Source: Microcoleus sp. EPA2
GTDB taxonomy: Bacteria; Cyanobacteriota; Cyanobacteriia; Cyanobacteriales; Microcoleaceae
Assembly: GCA_020882975.1 (NCBI GenBank)
Contig: JAHRFD010000014.1
Span: 79,628 to 143,627, forward strand
Reading direction: 5' to 3'
Length of the DNA: 64,000 bases
The notes under the pieces are model-generated. The model worked only from the letters and a program-made list of their open reading frames with translations. It searched no databases and was not told the DNA's origin. This document shows, in pieces, positions 26,331-35,283 of this stretch (positions within the stretch are counted from its first letter, which is position 1; each line of letters opens with the position of its first letter). Position numbers and translations under genes: made by a program.

Positions 26331-26455
26331 ACAGGCGAATTACTGGCAAATATTAAAATTTGTGTTAATTTCTAGATGAAACGGATAAATTGTGCGTCCT
26401 GTTCAGCCTGTAAAAAAAATTCGCAGTTTTGCCTAGTCAACATCGGGTCAAACAC

Positions 26456-27136
26456 ATGAAAAACTTAAAGCTGAAAACCCCAGAAGTCGATCGCAACTTG
26501 GAATGCCATTTTGACTCACCTTTCATCGAAACAAATGGCTTACTGGAACTCAACCCAGAATTTACAACTCCTGAATTTTTAACCAACTGGAATTTTGAGA
26601 CAAACCTCTACGAACAACCTGTTTGGATCGACCACTTTGTCATCACATTTCCCAGTCGCACAGCCTTAGAAAAATACGCCCAATCTTTCCGCCCCTTCGG
26701 CGCAAAAACAGTCGAAGGACCAGACTTATTTCCCATTAACTTTTGTGCGGAAAACATCAATATTCCCTCGGATTTGTGGCTGCATTTAATGACCTTATTA
26801 ATGCCAGCCGGCGGCTTAGTCGTATTAGATGCACCCCACGCAGCAGGCGACCAAACATACCGCTTCCAGCAACAAAGAGGATTAGAAGCAGTTCACCACG
26901 TCGCGATTCGAGTTGAAAACGTGCAAAATGCTGCTATAATATGGCACAAGAAAAACTTCAAACCCCTATCCCAGCAGCCTCTAAATTCCAGCTCCTTAAC
27001 TCAGTGGTTCCTGCAAAACCCCGCCGGACAAATCATCGAATTAATCGAACGCCACCCCGGCAACAACGCCACCTTTGACTGCAAAAACATCGCAGGTTTA
27101 CGCCTCAGCGAAGAAGTTCGGCAAGGGATTATGTAA
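26456..27136 (+). CDS. Glyoxalase/VOC-like protein of unknown substrate
   Basis: 226 residues from ATG 26456; a TTG at 26429 is the only longer option. The first ~60 residues are poorly conserved-looking. From VWIDHFVITFPSRTALEKYA onward the pattern matches the paired beta-alpha-beta-beta-beta units of vicinal-oxygen-chelate proteins, with AVHHVAIRVENVQNAAIIW starting the second unit and GQIIELIERH ending it with a possible metal Glu. His residues in HHVAIRV could complete a metal site. It precedes the class II aldolase gene by ~105 bases, suggesting joint metabolism of a small sugar or keto compound (inference). Confidence 0.6.
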   Translation: MKNLKLKTPEVDRNLECHFDSPFIETNGLLELNPEFTTPEFLTNWNFETNLYEQPVWIDHFVITFPSRTALEKYAQSFRPFGAKTVEGPDLFPINFCAENINIPSDLWLHLMTLLMPAGGLVVLDAPHAAGDQTYRFQQQRGLEAVHHVAIRVENVQNAAIIWHKKNFKPLSQQPLNSSSLTQWFLQNPAGQIIELIERHPGNNATFDCKNIAGLRLSEEVRQGIM

Positions 27137-27241
27137 GGAATGTAACGGATGGAAAGAAGTCCGAGGGCAGAAAGAAGAAAATTCCCAAGGCCCAATTCCC
27201 GATGCCCAATCCCCCATTTTCCATTACCAATCACAAAATAT

Positions 27242-28015
27242 ATGGTTGCAATCAAAGTTCCCAAAGTCACAATTCAACCCCCAACCTTCAACTCAATAGA
27301 AGCCGAACGCAGCCACCGCAAACAGCGTCTAGCAGCAGCATTTCGATTATTTGCCCGCTTCGGATTCAGCGAAGGAATTGCCGGACATATTACCGTCCGC
27401 GATCCCGAACACCTAGACCATTTTTGGGTCAACTCCTTTGGAATGCACTTCAGTTTAATTCGAGTCAGCGACCTAATTTTAGTCAATCATAAAGGCGAAG
27501 TTGTCGAAGGAAATAAACCCGTAAACGAAGCCGCTTTTGCCATTCATTCCCAAGTCCATAGCGCGCGGCCCGACGTAATTGCCGCAGCCCACGCCCATTC
27601 TCCCTACGGTAAAAGTTGGTCGAGTTTGGGTCGCCTCCTAGACCCCCTAACGCAAGATGCTTGTTCTTTTTACCAAGACCACGCTTTATTTGACGATTAC
27701 ACCGGAGTTGTTTTGGAAATCGAAGAAGCTAAACGCATTGCCAAAAGTTTAGGTGAGAAAAAAGCGATTATTCTCCAAAATCACGGACTGTTAACAGTGG
27801 GTGAAACAGTAGATGAAGCGGCTTGGTGGTTTATTGCCATGGAACGTTGTTGTCAAGCGCAATTAATGGCAGAAGCAGCGGGAAAACCGATTTTAATCCA
27901 ACCAGAATACGCGCATTTAACTCAGCAGCAAGTGGGCTCGCATCGTATGGGATGGTTTAGCTTTCAACCGCTTTACGATATGATAGTGCGTCGAGAACCT
28001 GACTTGTTAGATTAG
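27242..28015 (+). CDS. Class II aldolase/adducin family protein
   Basis: 257 residues from ATG 27242. The frame is open from 27149, but that leader is a common intergenic repeat sequence rather than protein-like. Class II aldolase features: GFSEGIAGHITVRDPE near residue 45 (normally GN[LI]S, here a variant), the catalytic Glu in VNEAAFAIHSQVH, the zinc-binding His pair in AAHAHSPYGKS and the third zinc His in ILQNHGLLTVGETVDEAAWW. Family members split sugar phosphates such as fuculose-1-phosphate or act on methylthioribulose phosphate; this longer, adducin-like type has no assigned substrate. Likely paired with the VOC protein upstream. Confidence 0.88.
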   Translation: MVAIKVPKVTIQPPTFNSIEAERSHRKQRLAAAFRLFARFGFSEGIAGHITVRDPEHLDHFWVNSFGMHFSLIRVSDLILVNHKGEVVEGNKPVNEAAFAIHSQVHSARPDVIAAAHAHSPYGKSWSSLGRLLDPLTQDACSFYQDHALFDDYTGVVLEIEEAKRIAKSLGEKKAIILQNHGLLTVGETVDEAAWWFIAMERCCQAQLMAEAAGKPILIQPEYAHLTQQQVGSHRMGWFSFQPLYDMIVRREPDLLD

Positions 28016-28060
28016 CATTAGGACTTATACCAGTTTTTTATGAGGCTGCATAGAATCTGA

Positions 28061-28140
28061 TCCCCCCTAACCCCCCTTAATAAGGGGGGAACAAGATTCT
28101 CCTCAAAGTCCCCCTTATTAAGGGGGATGCGAGGGGGATC
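28061..28140. repeat. Two C/G-rich palindromes in spacer
   Basis: One palindrome CCCCCCTTAATAAGGGGGG and a second CCCCCTTATTAAGGGGG, separated by ~20 bases. They lie in the 267-base space between two convergent genes and could act as terminators. Same family as the proS array. Confidence 0.9.
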
Positions 28141-28282
28141 GAGATATATGCAACTTCACATTAAATTGGTATTATCCAAAATCTGAGGGGAGCATCCTTT
28201 TTTATCAGAAAAGTGGGTTTAAAACCCCGTTGTTCTAGAACTGCTTTTCTTGTTCGCGGAAGCGGGTGGTGAGTAGATCAAT

Positions 28283-28867
28283 CTAGGCTTCAATACCTGG
28301 TACTTTGCGATAGATATCTGGCAGGGTTAACTCACAATCAACACTAGGCAAATAGAGAAACTGCGATCGTTCTACCCCTACTCTATCTGTCACTTCATGT
28401 CGCAGCCATAGACCATCCTTAAGGGTGTAATGAACAATCTGTTGCTCAGTCTGGCTGACTAACACATAGTCTTCTAATGTGGAACAGGTTTGGTAATCGG
28501 CAAACTTTTCCGTACTATCAAAATTTGCCGTAGATTTTGATAATACTTCAATAATCAGTTTAGGGTAGCGGATAAAATCCTCGGTGGTCGTGATGTCCTC
28601 TGGATGGCAAGTTACAACAACATCGGGGTAATAGTAACAGTCTGCTGTTTCTAGCCTCACCTTAATATCCGATGCCATGACAAGACACGGCTGCTCTTTC
28701 AGATGAACATTGAGCAGTGACGATAGATTGCCAGCAATCACCACATGGGGTTTTTTAGCCCCAGCCATGGCGTAGACACGCCCCCGACGGTACTCGTGCT
28801 TGATGGGGCTGACACGCTCAGCTTCTAGGTAGTCTTCGGGGGAGATGTAGAAGTGTTGGGCAACCAT
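28283..28867 (-). CDS. Uma2-family putative endonuclease
   Basis: 194 residues from the ATG at 28867 (MVAQHFYISPEDYLEAE); a longer frame to 28951 adds a sequence unlike the family and overlaps the neighbouring gene. Uma2 pattern: KHEYRRGRVYAMAGAKKPH (with the family's E-x-x-x-G), YYPDVVVTC (the PD of a PD-(D/E)xK core), PKLIIEVLSKSTANFD (the E and the following Ser/Thr-x-x-x-D) and a Lys/Asp-containing helix before DYVLVSQTEQ. Such genes are hugely multiplied in filamentous cyanobacteria; their biological role is not established. A second member lies at 39.65 kb. Confidence 0.88.
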   Translation of the reverse strand: MVAQHFYISPEDYLEAERVSPIKHEYRRGRVYAMAGAKKPHVVIAGNLSSLLNVHLKEQPCLVMASDIKVRLETADCYYYPDVVVTCHPEDITTTEDFIRYPKLIIEVLSKSTANFDSTEKFADYQTCSTLEDYVLVSQTEQQIVHYTLKDGLWLRHEVTDRVGVERSQFLYLPSVDCELTLPDIYRKVPGIEA

Positions 28868-28919
28868 AGAATGTGAAGATGACTGAGAAGGGCTATAGTG
28901 TTTTATTGTACTAATTATT

Positions 28920-29666
28920 TCAAAAATTTCCTTCCATTTCCAAGTCTTCAATTATCTGCAAACCGCGCGGATCGCCGACTCGCAACAGCGAAGATTTAGC
29001 ATCTTCTCGCACGCCCATATCTTCGTCTTCTTCTAAAGATTCAATCAAAGCATCGATCGCCCCGGCATACACTACATTATTCGGCAATTCGCGGGCTAGT
29101 TGCCCGATCGCCCAAGCAGAGTTACTTCGCACAGCAGACACAGCATCTCGGCGCAGCGATTGAATCAACGGCGGAATCGCAGCAATCACCACATAGTAAC
29201 CAACCTTTGCCATCTGACCTAGGGAACTGGCAGCCCACAAACGCACCGCTGAAATATCAGTTTTCAAAGCATCAATTAAAGGTACTAAAGCGCGATGATC
29301 CCGGCAATTGCCCAGAGCCCAAACTACTCCTTTGCGAACGTAACCGTTCCAATCCCGGTTTAGTTGGTCAATCAGGGGTTCCACAGCATCGGGACTCGGA
29401 TTTCTGCCCAAGGCATAGGCTGCGCTCACCCGCACTAAGGGGCAGCCGTCTCTCAACAAAATAATTAAATGTGGAATTGCTCGCTCCTCTTGCAATTCGC
29501 AAAAAGCCCGCGCCGCCATCATTCGGTGCTGAGCTTCTGGAGATTCGAGTAAAGGCAGCATTTCCTCTGGATCTGGCAGCGGGGGTTCGGATTCTTCGAG
29601 TTGATCCAAATAGCTTTCCAGTTCCAAGTCGGTATCAATGGCGATCGGGTAGTCGTTATTGTGCAT
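28920..29666 (-). CDS. HEAT-repeat protein (PBS lyase-type repeats)
   Basis: 248 residues with about five HEAT-like helical pairs, each with a phrase such as VRVSAAYALGRNPSPDAVEPL, VRKGVVWALGNCRDHRALVPL and VRLWAASSLGQMAKVG. The N terminus (1-~35) is acidic and the C terminus ends in DPRGLQIIEDLEM. These short HEAT units are the E-Z/PBS-lyase type found both in phycobilin lyases (CpcE-like) and in scaffolds. Because no partner CpcF-like or phycobilisome gene is adjacent, a general protein-interaction scaffold is the safer call. Confidence 0.88.
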   Translation of the reverse strand: MHNNDYPIAIDTDLELESYLDQLEESEPPLPDPEEMLPLLESPEAQHRMMAARAFCELQEERAIPHLIILLRDGCPLVRVSAAYALGRNPSPDAVEPLIDQLNRDWNGYVRKGVVWALGNCRDHRALVPLIDALKTDISAVRLWAASSLGQMAKVGYYVVIAAIPPLIQSLRRDAVSAVRSNSAWAIGQLARELPNNVVYAGAIDALIESLEEDEDMGVREDAKSSLLRVGDPRGLQIIEDLEMEGNF

Positions 29667-29707
29667 AAAAAAACTTTACTGCACTGAGGATGCTCCTGGG
29701 CAACTCA

Positions 29708-29767
29708 GTCGGTTGGCTGTTGTCGGTTGGCTGTCGTCGGTTGGCTGTTATCTGTTGTCTGTTGTCT
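29708..29767. repeat. Tandem repeat of GTCGGTTGGCTGTT-type units
   Basis: Three 14-base units, then degenerate TCTGTTGTCTGTTG units, between the GNAT and HEAT genes. Confidence 0.8.
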
Positions 29768-29803
29768 GCCCCCAATCAGGAATAACGAATAACAACTAAC
29801 CAA

Positions 29804-30355
29804 TTATAAAGATTTTATCATCGAGAGGGAATGACTTTTATATCCTAATTTTTGATACAGATTCAATGCGGGCTGATTACTCATAAATACTTGCAAACCA
29901 ATTTGTCGATCGCCCCTTTTTCTTACCCAATTTTCCGCATGATTAACTAAGGACTTACCGATTCCCAAACGGCGGTGTTCCCGCGATACATACAGCAGAA
30001 AAATGTGAGAGTAGCGTTCTCCGGTGCATTGGTCGATCGCATTTCCCAACCACAAACATCCCACAGCCGATTTGAGATTTTGAACTTGAGATTTCGGCTT
30101 TGGTTGAGAAGATGGAAGTGCCGATAAATTTGCTTCCTCTTCCCCCATGTTGTTCTGACACTCCACCAACCAAAGCGGTGTCTGCTTGGAAAAATATTGC
30201 TCAACTGTTTGAGCCAAATGTCCCAATTCCCCATCTGGGTAAAGCTCTCCATAGGTCCGGTGCATAAACTTTACCAAAATTGCCCGATCGAGTCCAGAAC
30301 CCGATCGCAGCCCATAGCCCGGTATCAGATCCCCAGACATCTGATTAGCCAACAC
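29804..30355 (-). CDS. GNAT-family N-acetyltransferase
   Basis: 183 residues. The acetyl-CoA-binding motif A is visible as LLYVSREHRRLGIGKSLVNH (R-R-x-G-I-G loop), and motif B as SNQPALNLYQKLGYK near the C terminus. An unusual Gln/Lys/Ser/Pro-rich stretch (~75-90) lies between the first strands. Substrate unknown; the family acetylates amines on proteins, sugars or antibiotics. The start overlaps the end of the preceding small membrane-protein gene by 11 bases, so the two are probably co-translated. An internal Met at residue 6 is an alternative start. Confidence 0.82.
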   Translation of the reverse strand: MLANQMSGDLIPGYGLRSGSGLDRAILVKFMHRTYGELYPDGELGHLAQTVEQYFSKQTPLWLVECQNNMGEEEANLSALPSSQPKPKSQVQNLKSAVGCLWLGNAIDQCTGERYSHIFLLYVSREHRRLGIGKSLVNHAENWVRKRGDRQIGLQVFMSNQPALNLYQKLGYKSHSLSMIKSL

Positions 30356-30548
30356 AGTTCGGGGAATAGTTGAAGCCCAACAAAATCTGATGCACCGAGG
30401 TCGCTTGCTTTTGTTGACTCACTTCCTCAATCGGTGCTGGGGCAGCCATGTCGGCTGGCAAAAAGATGCGAGCGCTCACTGCTACGAGGGCAGCGAAAAA
30501 TACTAATACTGCTATCAATGGAGCAATGTATTGACGAATGATAGTCAT
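30345..30548 (-). CDS. Small single-span membrane protein, unknown function
   Basis: 67 residues: MTIIRQYIAPLIAVLVFFAA starts a single hydrophobic helix (~8-29), followed by SARIFLPADMAAPAPIEE and a short polar tail. The composition is that of a genuine small protein, and the 11-base overlap with the GNAT gene supports translation. I recall similar short ORFs in other cyanobacteria but cannot name the family. Confidence 0.65.
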   Translation of the reverse strand: MTIIRQYIAPLIAVLVFFAALVAVSARIFLPADMAAPAPIEEVSQQKQATSVHQILLGFNYSPNCVG

Positions 30549-30685
30549 AAGCGCAAAAATCTTAATTGGGAAGTTGATAATTTAAAGTATACCATATAAA
30601 GGCGAGCGGTTATAATTAATTTAAATGCACAATTAGGTCGCTGACTGGGCGGTCCTCAATACCAACAAACACCAAACATAATATT

Positions 30686-32053
30686 ATGAGTTCCTCCCCT
30701 GCGGTTTATGAAGCTCTAGCCAAATCAATTGTTTATTTGAACGATCGACCAGACTCGCAAAATCTAGTTGCCCGTTTTCTAGACACTAACGGCTACTATA
30801 TCGATCGCATCTTCGACGATACCCAAACGGGTCTGTATGCGATCGGCTTCGGTGCAGTAGATCCCAAAACCCCCCCCGTTCTGGTATTTCGGGGCACCGA
30901 CTTTATCGGCGACGATGCTATATTTTCCGACTCGCCCAACATTGGTTTTGCCGAATTTGAAAACAACAAAGATGCGATCGAAAACTGGCTCCAAGAAATC
31001 AGGGAAAATACATCTCAAAATCCCAATCAGTTATTACCGGATACCATCGGTCACAGTGTAGGTGGTGCTATAGCTCAAATAGTCGCCACCGAATTTAGTT
31101 CGATTACTGGCGATATATTTACTTTCAACTCTCCCGGAGTCTCAAAAACTACAGTAAACGCATTTAAGAAAAACCTGACCAGAATTGGCAATAAAAATGT
31201 TAATCACTACATTGTCAGCGGAGATATCATCAGCCTGTTTGGCGAAGAATTTTTACCAGGAAAAGTATTTTTTCAAACTTTTACAGACCCCAATATTGAA
31301 CCACTAACTGTCTTAGCCAAGCATCGCTCAGAAAAGCTGCTCACTAATCCCCCACCAGGTTTTTTCCAAAGGCAAATTGCTGTAGAAGACTTGAACAGTC
31401 CAGAATTGACCTATAACAACGACTCCGATTTTAATGAATTTATAGCGGCGATGAACTTTGCCCTACCAGAAGTGTCAATAGCAATCAGAACCAGAGCAGG
31501 TGCAGAAAGTTTAAGAACATCTCCAGAATTCTCTTTACTGGAACTCATCAAAGAAATTCAAATTGGTTTAGCTCCCCTACAACCAAACTATTTATTAGGA
31601 GACGATCGCAACAATGCAGCCACCGGGGGCAGTGGAGATGATACGATTATCGGCAACGGCGGTAACGATACTCTCAGGGGCAATAGAGGTAACGACAGTA
31701 TCACTGGCGGTGGCGGAGACGACTTCTTATACGGCGGCAGAAATAACGATTATTTAAACGGAGGCGACGGAGACGATTTGATTGCCGGCGAGTTGGGCAA
31801 CGATGTTTTAATTGGTGGCAGTGGACGCGATCGTTTTGTATTAGAATCCGGTGGAGGCTCAGATACGATCGTAGACTTTGAAGACTCTCAAGATTTAATT
31901 GCACTGTCACGGGGTCTAACTTTTGCTCAAATTAAAATTACTCAAGGTAATGACGGAGTTTTAATTAGTCTCCTGAATAATGGCTCCATTCTTGCTAATA
32001 TTACTGGCGTATCTGCCAGTCAGATTTCGCGACCAGATTTTGTCCAGATTTAG
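30686..32053 (+). CDS. Lipase-like alpha/beta hydrolase with C-terminal RTX calcium repeats
   Basis: 455 residues without an N-terminal signal peptide. The hydrolase part (1-~300) has VLVFRGTD near residue 71 and the nucleophile elbow GHSVGGAIAQ near residue 122, typical of class 3 lipases; the Ser is the expected nucleophile. RTX nonapeptides (~310-395) include GGSGDDTIIGNGGNDTLRG and GGDGDDLIAGELGNDVLIGG, which bind calcium, followed by the end domain FVLESGGGSDTIVDF, typical of type I secretion substrates. So it is probably exported in one step by an ABC/HlyD/TolC system, which is not in this window. It is the first of two tandem paralogues. Confidence 0.9.
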   Translation: MSSSPAVYEALAKSIVYLNDRPDSQNLVARFLDTNGYYIDRIFDDTQTGLYAIGFGAVDPKTPPVLVFRGTDFIGDDAIFSDSPNIGFAEFENNKDAIENWLQEIRENTSQNPNQLLPDTIGHSVGGAIAQIVATEFSSITGDIFTFNSPGVSKTTVNAFKKNLTRIGNKNVNHYIVSGDIISLFGEEFLPGKVFFQTFTDPNIEPLTVLAKHRSEKLLTNPPPGFFQRQIAVEDLNSPELTYNNDSDFNEFIAAMNFALPEVSIAIRTRAGAESLRTSPEFSLLELIKEIQIGLAPLQPNYLLGDDRNNAATGGSGDDTIIGNGGNDTLRGNRGNDSITGGGGDDFLYGGRNNDYLNGGDGDDLIAGELGNDVLIGGSGRDRFVLESGGGSDTIVDFEDSQDLIALSRGLTFAQIKITQGNDGVLISLLNNGSILANITGVSASQISRPDFVQI

Positions 32054-32301
32054 ATAATTTCTGATTCCTGTGAAGATTTTAGTCATCATCGGGAGCGATA
32101 ATCACTAAAGTCCTGAATCACATGAAAATTGTACATAAGTAAATCTACTTAATTAAAGGCAAAATAGAGGTGACTAAAAAGCTTGCTGTCTGAACATTGT
32201 TCCTTATTGCTTTTTTATTCTACTTAAACGATCGCTAGTGTAAACTTAATTAAGTAGCTGAAACAGCAATCCCAAATCAACATAAAGGAAATAACAAAAA
32301 T

Positions 32302-33660
32302 ATGGCTTCTTCCCCCGCAGTTTACGAAAATATAGCCAAGCGATTAGTTTATATAGATGACAACCCCCAGTTACAACCTGTTGTTCAAGGTGGTTTAACC
32401 GCCGCCGGCTATCGAATCGATCGCACCTTCGACGATCCAACCACCGGATTTCACGCGATCGGCTTAATCTCCACCACCCCAGACAAACCGCCAGTTTTAG
32501 TATTTCGTGGCGGTGATACGGCGATCGACGATGTTGCATTCGGAGACAGGCGAGGTGTGGGTTTCAACCAATTTGAAGCCAACAAACAAGCATTAGAAAA
32601 TTGGCTGACACAAATCAGTCAAGATACCACAAAAAACCCCAACCGCTTACCACCAGACGTTCTCGGCCACAGCTTGGGCGGTGCTTTAACCCAGCTAGCA
32701 GCCACCGAATTCACATCCGCGATCGGAGATGTTGTCACTTTCAATTCCCCCGGAATTGCTCGAAATACAGTCAATACATTTACCCAAAAAGCCGGCGCAG
32801 GCAAGAATGTAACTCACTACATTGTCAGCGGAGACTTTGTGAGTTTGGGTGGAGAAGCTTTTCTACCCGGACAAGTTATTTTACAAACATTTACCGATCC
32901 GGTTATCAATCCACTCTTAGTCCTAGATAAACATACTCAATCAGGCCTATTAACAACTCCCCCTCTAGGTTTAATTCAGACAGAAATCTCGGTCAACCAG
33001 TTGAGCAGCCCTGACTTTACTTTCACAGATTCCGACTATTTAGAGCTATTAGCTGGCTTAGATTTTGCCTTACCAGCACAGGGAGCAGCACTGAAATCAC
33101 GCAGCACCACAGAGCAATTGAGAACCACACCTGGAGCCTCTTTTTTTGGAGTTATAACTCAAATCCAAGGTGCTCTAGCGCTGTCTCAACCTAATAACTT
33201 AGTAGGCGACGATGCCAACAATACAGCCTCCGGTTTTGCCGGGGACGATGTGATTGTTGGCAACGGGGGAAACGATACTCTCACTGGCAATCGTAACAAT
33301 GATATCATTAGTGGTGGTAGTGGTAATGACCAGCTATTCGGCGGCAAAGGAGATGATAATTTAAACGGGGATACAGGGGACGATACCCTCGTTGGGGGAG
33401 TCGGTTCAGATCTGTTAATTGGCGGCGCGGGACGCGACGTGTTCGTGTTAGGAATAGGGGCAGGTAATGACACCATAATCGACTTTCAACAGGGTGAAGA
33501 TTTAATCGGTTTGACCAAAGGTCTTACCTTTAACCAACTCACAATTAATGCCAGCGATTTTTCAACTCTGCTCCAATTTACCAGCACTGGTGAAGTTCTT
33601 GCCAGTTTCATTGGTCCTCAAGCAAACACTCTGACAGCTAGGGATTTCATCTCCATTTAA
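32302..33660 (+). CDS. Second lipase-RTX paralogue
   Basis: 452 residues, colinear with the preceding gene: MASSPAVYENIAKRLVYIDD, VLVFRGGDT, nucleophile elbow GHSLGGALTQL, RTX block (~305-390; GNGGNDTLTGNRNNDIISGG) and the C-terminal module DVFVLGIGAGNDTIIDFQQG. The two genes start alike (SSPAVYE) and clearly arose by tandem duplication, but have diverged throughout. The 248-base spacer between them shows no gene or terminator, though it contains AATTAAGTA-type stretches. Probably a secreted calcium-stabilised esterase or lipase; whether the two differ in substrate is unknown. Confidence 0.9.
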   Translation: MASSPAVYENIAKRLVYIDDNPQLQPVVQGGLTAAGYRIDRTFDDPTTGFHAIGLISTTPDKPPVLVFRGGDTAIDDVAFGDRRGVGFNQFEANKQALENWLTQISQDTTKNPNRLPPDVLGHSLGGALTQLAATEFTSAIGDVVTFNSPGIARNTVNTFTQKAGAGKNVTHYIVSGDFVSLGGEAFLPGQVILQTFTDPVINPLLVLDKHTQSGLLTTPPLGLIQTEISVNQLSSPDFTFTDSDYLELLAGLDFALPAQGAALKSRSTTEQLRTTPGASFFGVITQIQGALALSQPNNLVGDDANNTASGFAGDDVIVGNGGNDTLTGNRNNDIISGGSGNDQLFGGKGDDNLNGDTGDDTLVGGVGSDLLIGGAGRDVFVLGIGAGNDTIIDFQQGEDLIGLTKGLTFNQLTINASDFSTLLQFTSTGEVLASFIGPQANTLTARDFISI

Positions 33661-33689
33661 TAGAAATCTACCCCAAATATTGATTGTGT

Positions 33690-33713
33690 GGCAGGCAACC
33701 AGCCTGCCCTTTA
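33690..33713. terminator. Hairpin between convergent genes
   Basis: 7-bp stem GGCAGGC / GCCTGCC with a 5-base loop, 29 bases after the second lipase and just past the end of the minus-strand transporter. The T-run is weak. Confidence 0.5.
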
Positions 33714-33717
33714 CTGA

Positions 33718-35088
33718 TTAATCTGGATCGTCCAGTCCAGGTCTGGGCATAGATGCTAATTTTGATTCATCTTCTAGTGGCAAAAAGAAGATTGTCATCA
33801 TACCTGGAATCACAGCCAGTGCACTCATCAAGAAATAATTTTGATAGCCCAGATTCGCCTGCAAATAGCCACTAAAAACCCCAGGAATTAGCACTCCGGC
33901 GGCCATGAAGGCTGTGGTAATTGCATAATGGGAGGCTTCATATTCCGGGCGGACAGTCCGCATCAGGAACACTGTATAAGCAGCTACGCCCAGCCCATAG
34001 GTAAATTGCTCGATCGAATTTACGACATAAGCCCATTCAATCCCCGGTTGATTGATTGCCAACAGCCAATACAGCACGTTAGTAGAGTTTTGCAAAATAG
34101 CCGTCGGCCACATCCATTTTTTCAGTCCTTGTTTCGCAATTAAATAGCCCCCTAACAGCCCTCCAATTAACAGAAACATTACCCCTAAAGTACCCGATAA
34201 CAAGCCCATATCCGAGGTAGAAACCGCTAATCCTCCTTTTTCCACTTTATCCATTAAAAATGGAGGAGCCATTTTAAAAGTCAAGGCATCTCCCAATCTA
34301 AAAATCAAGACATAAGTTACAATCCAACCAATTTTATCTTGCTGAAAATAGGTGATAAATGACTCCAAAAAAGTGGTGGTTTGCCGAGGTGTACCCGCTT
34401 CCTCCGCATAATTTCTAGGATAGGGCAGATACCACCGTTGAAAGAGATAAATCAGCACAAACATAATGGCACAAATGCCAAAAGCTGTCGCCCATCCGTA
34501 GCTAAGGGCAGTCACGTTAAAAGACGAACCCAAAAAAGACAACTGAATGTCTTGATATACTTTGGTATCGCTACCATTTCCCGTCACTAAATACTGTTCT
34601 GCTAGTTTACCAGCCAAAAAAACCAAGACACCGCTACCGACAATGACAGCACCTCTATAAGCCGTGTTGCGCACCCCGACAAATAGTGCTTGTTGGTCTT
34701 TATTAAGCGTGTTTAAATAAAATCCGTCAATGGCGATGTCGTGAGTAGCCGAAACAAAGGCAATGGCCGTAAAAATGACCAGCGATATCATAATAGGATG
34801 GGGTGTTAACACACCAAAAGCTAGGAAAGCGAACAAAAAAGCACAAAGGATTTCCATGTTTAAAATCCACTTACGCTTAGTTGAATACAAATCAACTACG
34901 GGGCCCCACAAACCTTTTAACACCCAAGGAAAAGACAAAAGACTTGTCAATCCGATCAGTTCGTTGCTGGTTCCCAAACCTTTCAAAAAAATCACCGACA
35001 TTAAATTAACGACGGTGTAAGGGAGACCTTGGGCGAAGTATAATACTGATACCCACAATCCAGCGTTATGTTTTTTTTCCATTGCCAA
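33718..35088 (-). CDS. Major facilitator superfamily transporter, AmpG-like
   Basis: 456 residues with about twelve hydrophobic helices. The opening GLWVSVLYFAQGLPYTVVNL and the loop DLYSTKRKW match the AmpG/PAT subgroup, which in Gram-negatives imports muropeptide fragments (AmpG) or carries acetyl-CoA in eukaryotes (SLC33). The conserved ATHDIAIDGFY in helix 4 is a hallmark of this subgroup. Substrate not proven; peptidoglycan recycling is the most natural guess. The C-terminal tail (SKLASMPRPGLDDPD) is cytosolic. It follows the broken restriction-modification locus but has no obvious link with it. Confidence 0.85.
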   Translation of the reverse strand: MAMEKKHNAGLWVSVLYFAQGLPYTVVNLMSVIFLKGLGTSNELIGLTSLLSFPWVLKGLWGPVVDLYSTKRKWILNMEILCAFLFAFLAFGVLTPHPIMISLVIFTAIAFVSATHDIAIDGFYLNTLNKDQQALFVGVRNTAYRGAVIVGSGVLVFLAGKLAEQYLVTGNGSDTKVYQDIQLSFLGSSFNVTALSYGWATAFGICAIMFVLIYLFQRWYLPYPRNYAEEAGTPRQTTTFLESFITYFQQDKIGWIVTYVLIFRLGDALTFKMAPPFLMDKVEKGGLAVSTSDMGLLSGTLGVMFLLIGGLLGGYLIAKQGLKKWMWPTAILQNSTNVLYWLLAINQPGIEWAYVVNSIEQFTYGLGVAAYTVFLMRTVRPEYEASHYAITTAFMAAGVLIPGVFSGYLQANLGYQNYFLMSALAVIPGMMTIFFLPLEDESKLASMPRPGLDDPD

Positions 35089-35252
35089 GATATTTTACCT
35101 AGTTACTTATGAGATTTACTGAGTGCGATCGGCATTTTCCGGGATGTCAAACTGCTTGCATCACAGTATATGGCATTGCGATACCAACGGCCGCAATATA
35201 AGCTTTGTATCTTAGCATCATTACACCTCAGAAATGCTTTGATTTGTCGATT

Positions 35253-35283
35253 GACACTCTCAGGTCTAAAGACGCTGAGATTC
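35253..35283 (-). other. IS200/IS605-type right-end hairpin after the tnpB remnant
   Basis: On the plus strand: CTCAG-GTCT-aa-AGAC-g-CTGAG, an imperfect hairpin directly behind the tnpB stop. A near-identical segment lies at 46354-46384 beside a second tnpB remnant. In this transposon group such ends are recognised as folded DNA, and the same region encodes the omega-RNA 3' part used by TnpB. Confidence 0.6.

Noticed and set aside
27149..27241. N-terminal extension of the class II aldolase
   Set aside because: The stretch is composed of CCCAATTCCC-like intergenic repeat and its translation is unlike the family.
29947..30252. Overlapping minus-strand frames in the GNAT gene
   Set aside because: Shadow frames; the GNAT motifs are in the 29804-30355 frame.
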